Assembly (NCBI GenBank): GCA_963662155.1
Contig: OY759267.1
Span: 38,178,278-38,242,277, forward strand
Length of the DNA stretch: 64,000 bases
From: Lamellibrachia columna
Taxonomy: Eukaryota > Annelida > Polychaeta > Sabellida > Siboglinidae
Direction of reading: 5' to 3'
In this document: positions 63,053 to 64,000 of the stretch, in pieces
Layout: each line of letters begins with the position of its first letter
How positions within the stretch are numbered: the first letter of the stretch is position 1
Program-made: the position numbers and the translations under genes
The notes under the pieces: model-generated
What the model was told of the DNA's origin: nothing
The model's input: only the letters and a program-made list of their open reading frames with translations
Databases searched by the model: none

Positions 63053-64000
63053 GAAAGTTTGCTGACGATGCACTTTTTCTGGGTTTTCCCGTGTTTTTCC
63101 CGCTGCATGCACGAACTTTCGTCCGCTAGGTTTCAGTCTGCTAGTAGGGTGAAAAGGCGTGACTTGGTTCGAACATTCCAGAAAGCGACGGTGTTTGTTT
63201 TGTTTTGTTGACCTTGACCTTTTGATTCGGTGAAATGTGAAACAGTGGCTGACCAATGTCAAAAAGACAAGACGAATGGAAGCGCACAAGCTCATGTTAC
63301 ATACCGGATCGATGTGTCTTGACACATTTCGCGGGAAAACTGGGTTGATCTTGACCTTTTGATCTCGGGGTGTTTATGGAAAATTCCATGACTTCATTCG
63401 AACGTTCCAGAAAGCGACGGTGATTTTGACCTTGACCTTGACCTTTTGACCTCGCGATGTTTATGGAAAATTCCATGACTTCGTTCGAACGTTCCAGAAA
63501 ACGGCGGTGTTTGTTGACCTTCGCGAAACGACATACGTCGAAAAGTTCTCGATATAATGCAACGATGCGATATGCGTCTTATAGCTTACATGCACGGCTA
63601 CGTTTTTCCCGCTGGATGCACGAACTTTCGTCCGCTAGATTTCAGTCTGCTAGCTGGGTGAAAAGGCGTGACTTCGTTCGAACGTTCTAGAAAGCGGCGG
63701 CATTTGTTTTAGCGGCGGTGTTTGTTTTGTTGACCTTGACCTTTTGACCTCGCGGTGTTCTTGCAGACTCGTGGTGAAACTTGATCCGTAGCGCTCCCTG
63801 GCGACAACATTACCGCAATTTTTACTGATTCAAAAACACCAACATACTCGTGGCGCCCCCTGGCAACGGTTTCACTACAAAACGGTGTAATTTATGCAAA
63901 TTTATGCAAATGAGCTGTGACGTCATAGGTCACGTGACGGCTCTCGACCATTCAGAACAGTCGAAACTAGGTCACAAACCGTCGATACAATTGACCGGTA

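Larger units (their letters stand above)
58918..64000 (-). repeat. Giant inverted repeat, right arm (runs off the window)
   Basis: The mirror image of 54713-58612, about 1.2 kb longer. The extra length comes from a longer 31-bp array and an extra block of about 560 bp in the 62-bp array. The order of arrays is kept in full. Its outer end is not reached. Confidence 0.95.

Overview
The window is nuclear DNA from an animal, most likely an aquatic invertebrate. Three housekeeping genes are recognisable, all split by spliceosomal introns: the 3' part of a WDR89-type WD-repeat gene (+, 636-4665), the V-ATPase V0 subunit d gene (-, 6707-15542) and S-adenosylhomocysteine hydrolase (AHCY), which is present twice in tandem (+, 15817-22392 and 29754-52230). 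The rest is intron and intergenic DNA crowded with repeats: CR1-like and APE-type LINEs, a Penelope-type GIY-YIG remnant, Ty3/Gypsy fragments, nested hAT-like elements, tRNA-derived SINEs, MITEs and microsatellites. This repertoire fits a repeat-rich marine metazoan. I cannot name the species.

Layout. WDR89 and ATP6V0D converge at about 4.7-6.7 kb. ATP6V0D and AHCY copy 1 are divergent and share a 274-bp promoter (15543-15816) with CCAAT boxes, a TCACGTGA E-box and a TATA box on the AHCY side. A segment of about 8.7 kb (15573 to about 24240) holding this promoter and the whole AHCY gene was duplicated to 29503 to about 53630. The second copy is about 24 kb because roughly 17.2 kb of transposon debris (30150-47350) landed in its first intron. 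Both copies have nine exons with identical lengths and splice phases and encode 433 residues. By hand translation they differ at 18 positions. In copy 2 several changes fall on near-invariant active-site positions, including the catalytic Glu (E157Q, human E156).

From about 54.3 kb to the window end the sequence changes character. A tandem cassette carrying CArG and CRE palindromes and a cluster of CTCF-like motifs lead into a giant inverted repeat (left arm 54713-58612, right arm 58918-64000, running off the window) around a spacer of about 305 bp. Each arm has the same order of satellite arrays (20-, 62-, 29-, 62-, 31- and 62-bp periods) and a base with four heat-shock-element triplets. None of the long open frames in the arms looks like a gene. 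This palindrome and the altered AHCY paralogue are the two most notable objects in the window.

The genes are linked in two ways. AHCY removes S-adenosylhomocysteine for methylation reactions. It shares regulatory DNA with a V-ATPase subunit whose family is a known TFEB/CLEAR target, so the duplication created a second AHCY driven by an orphaned half of a bidirectional promoter.
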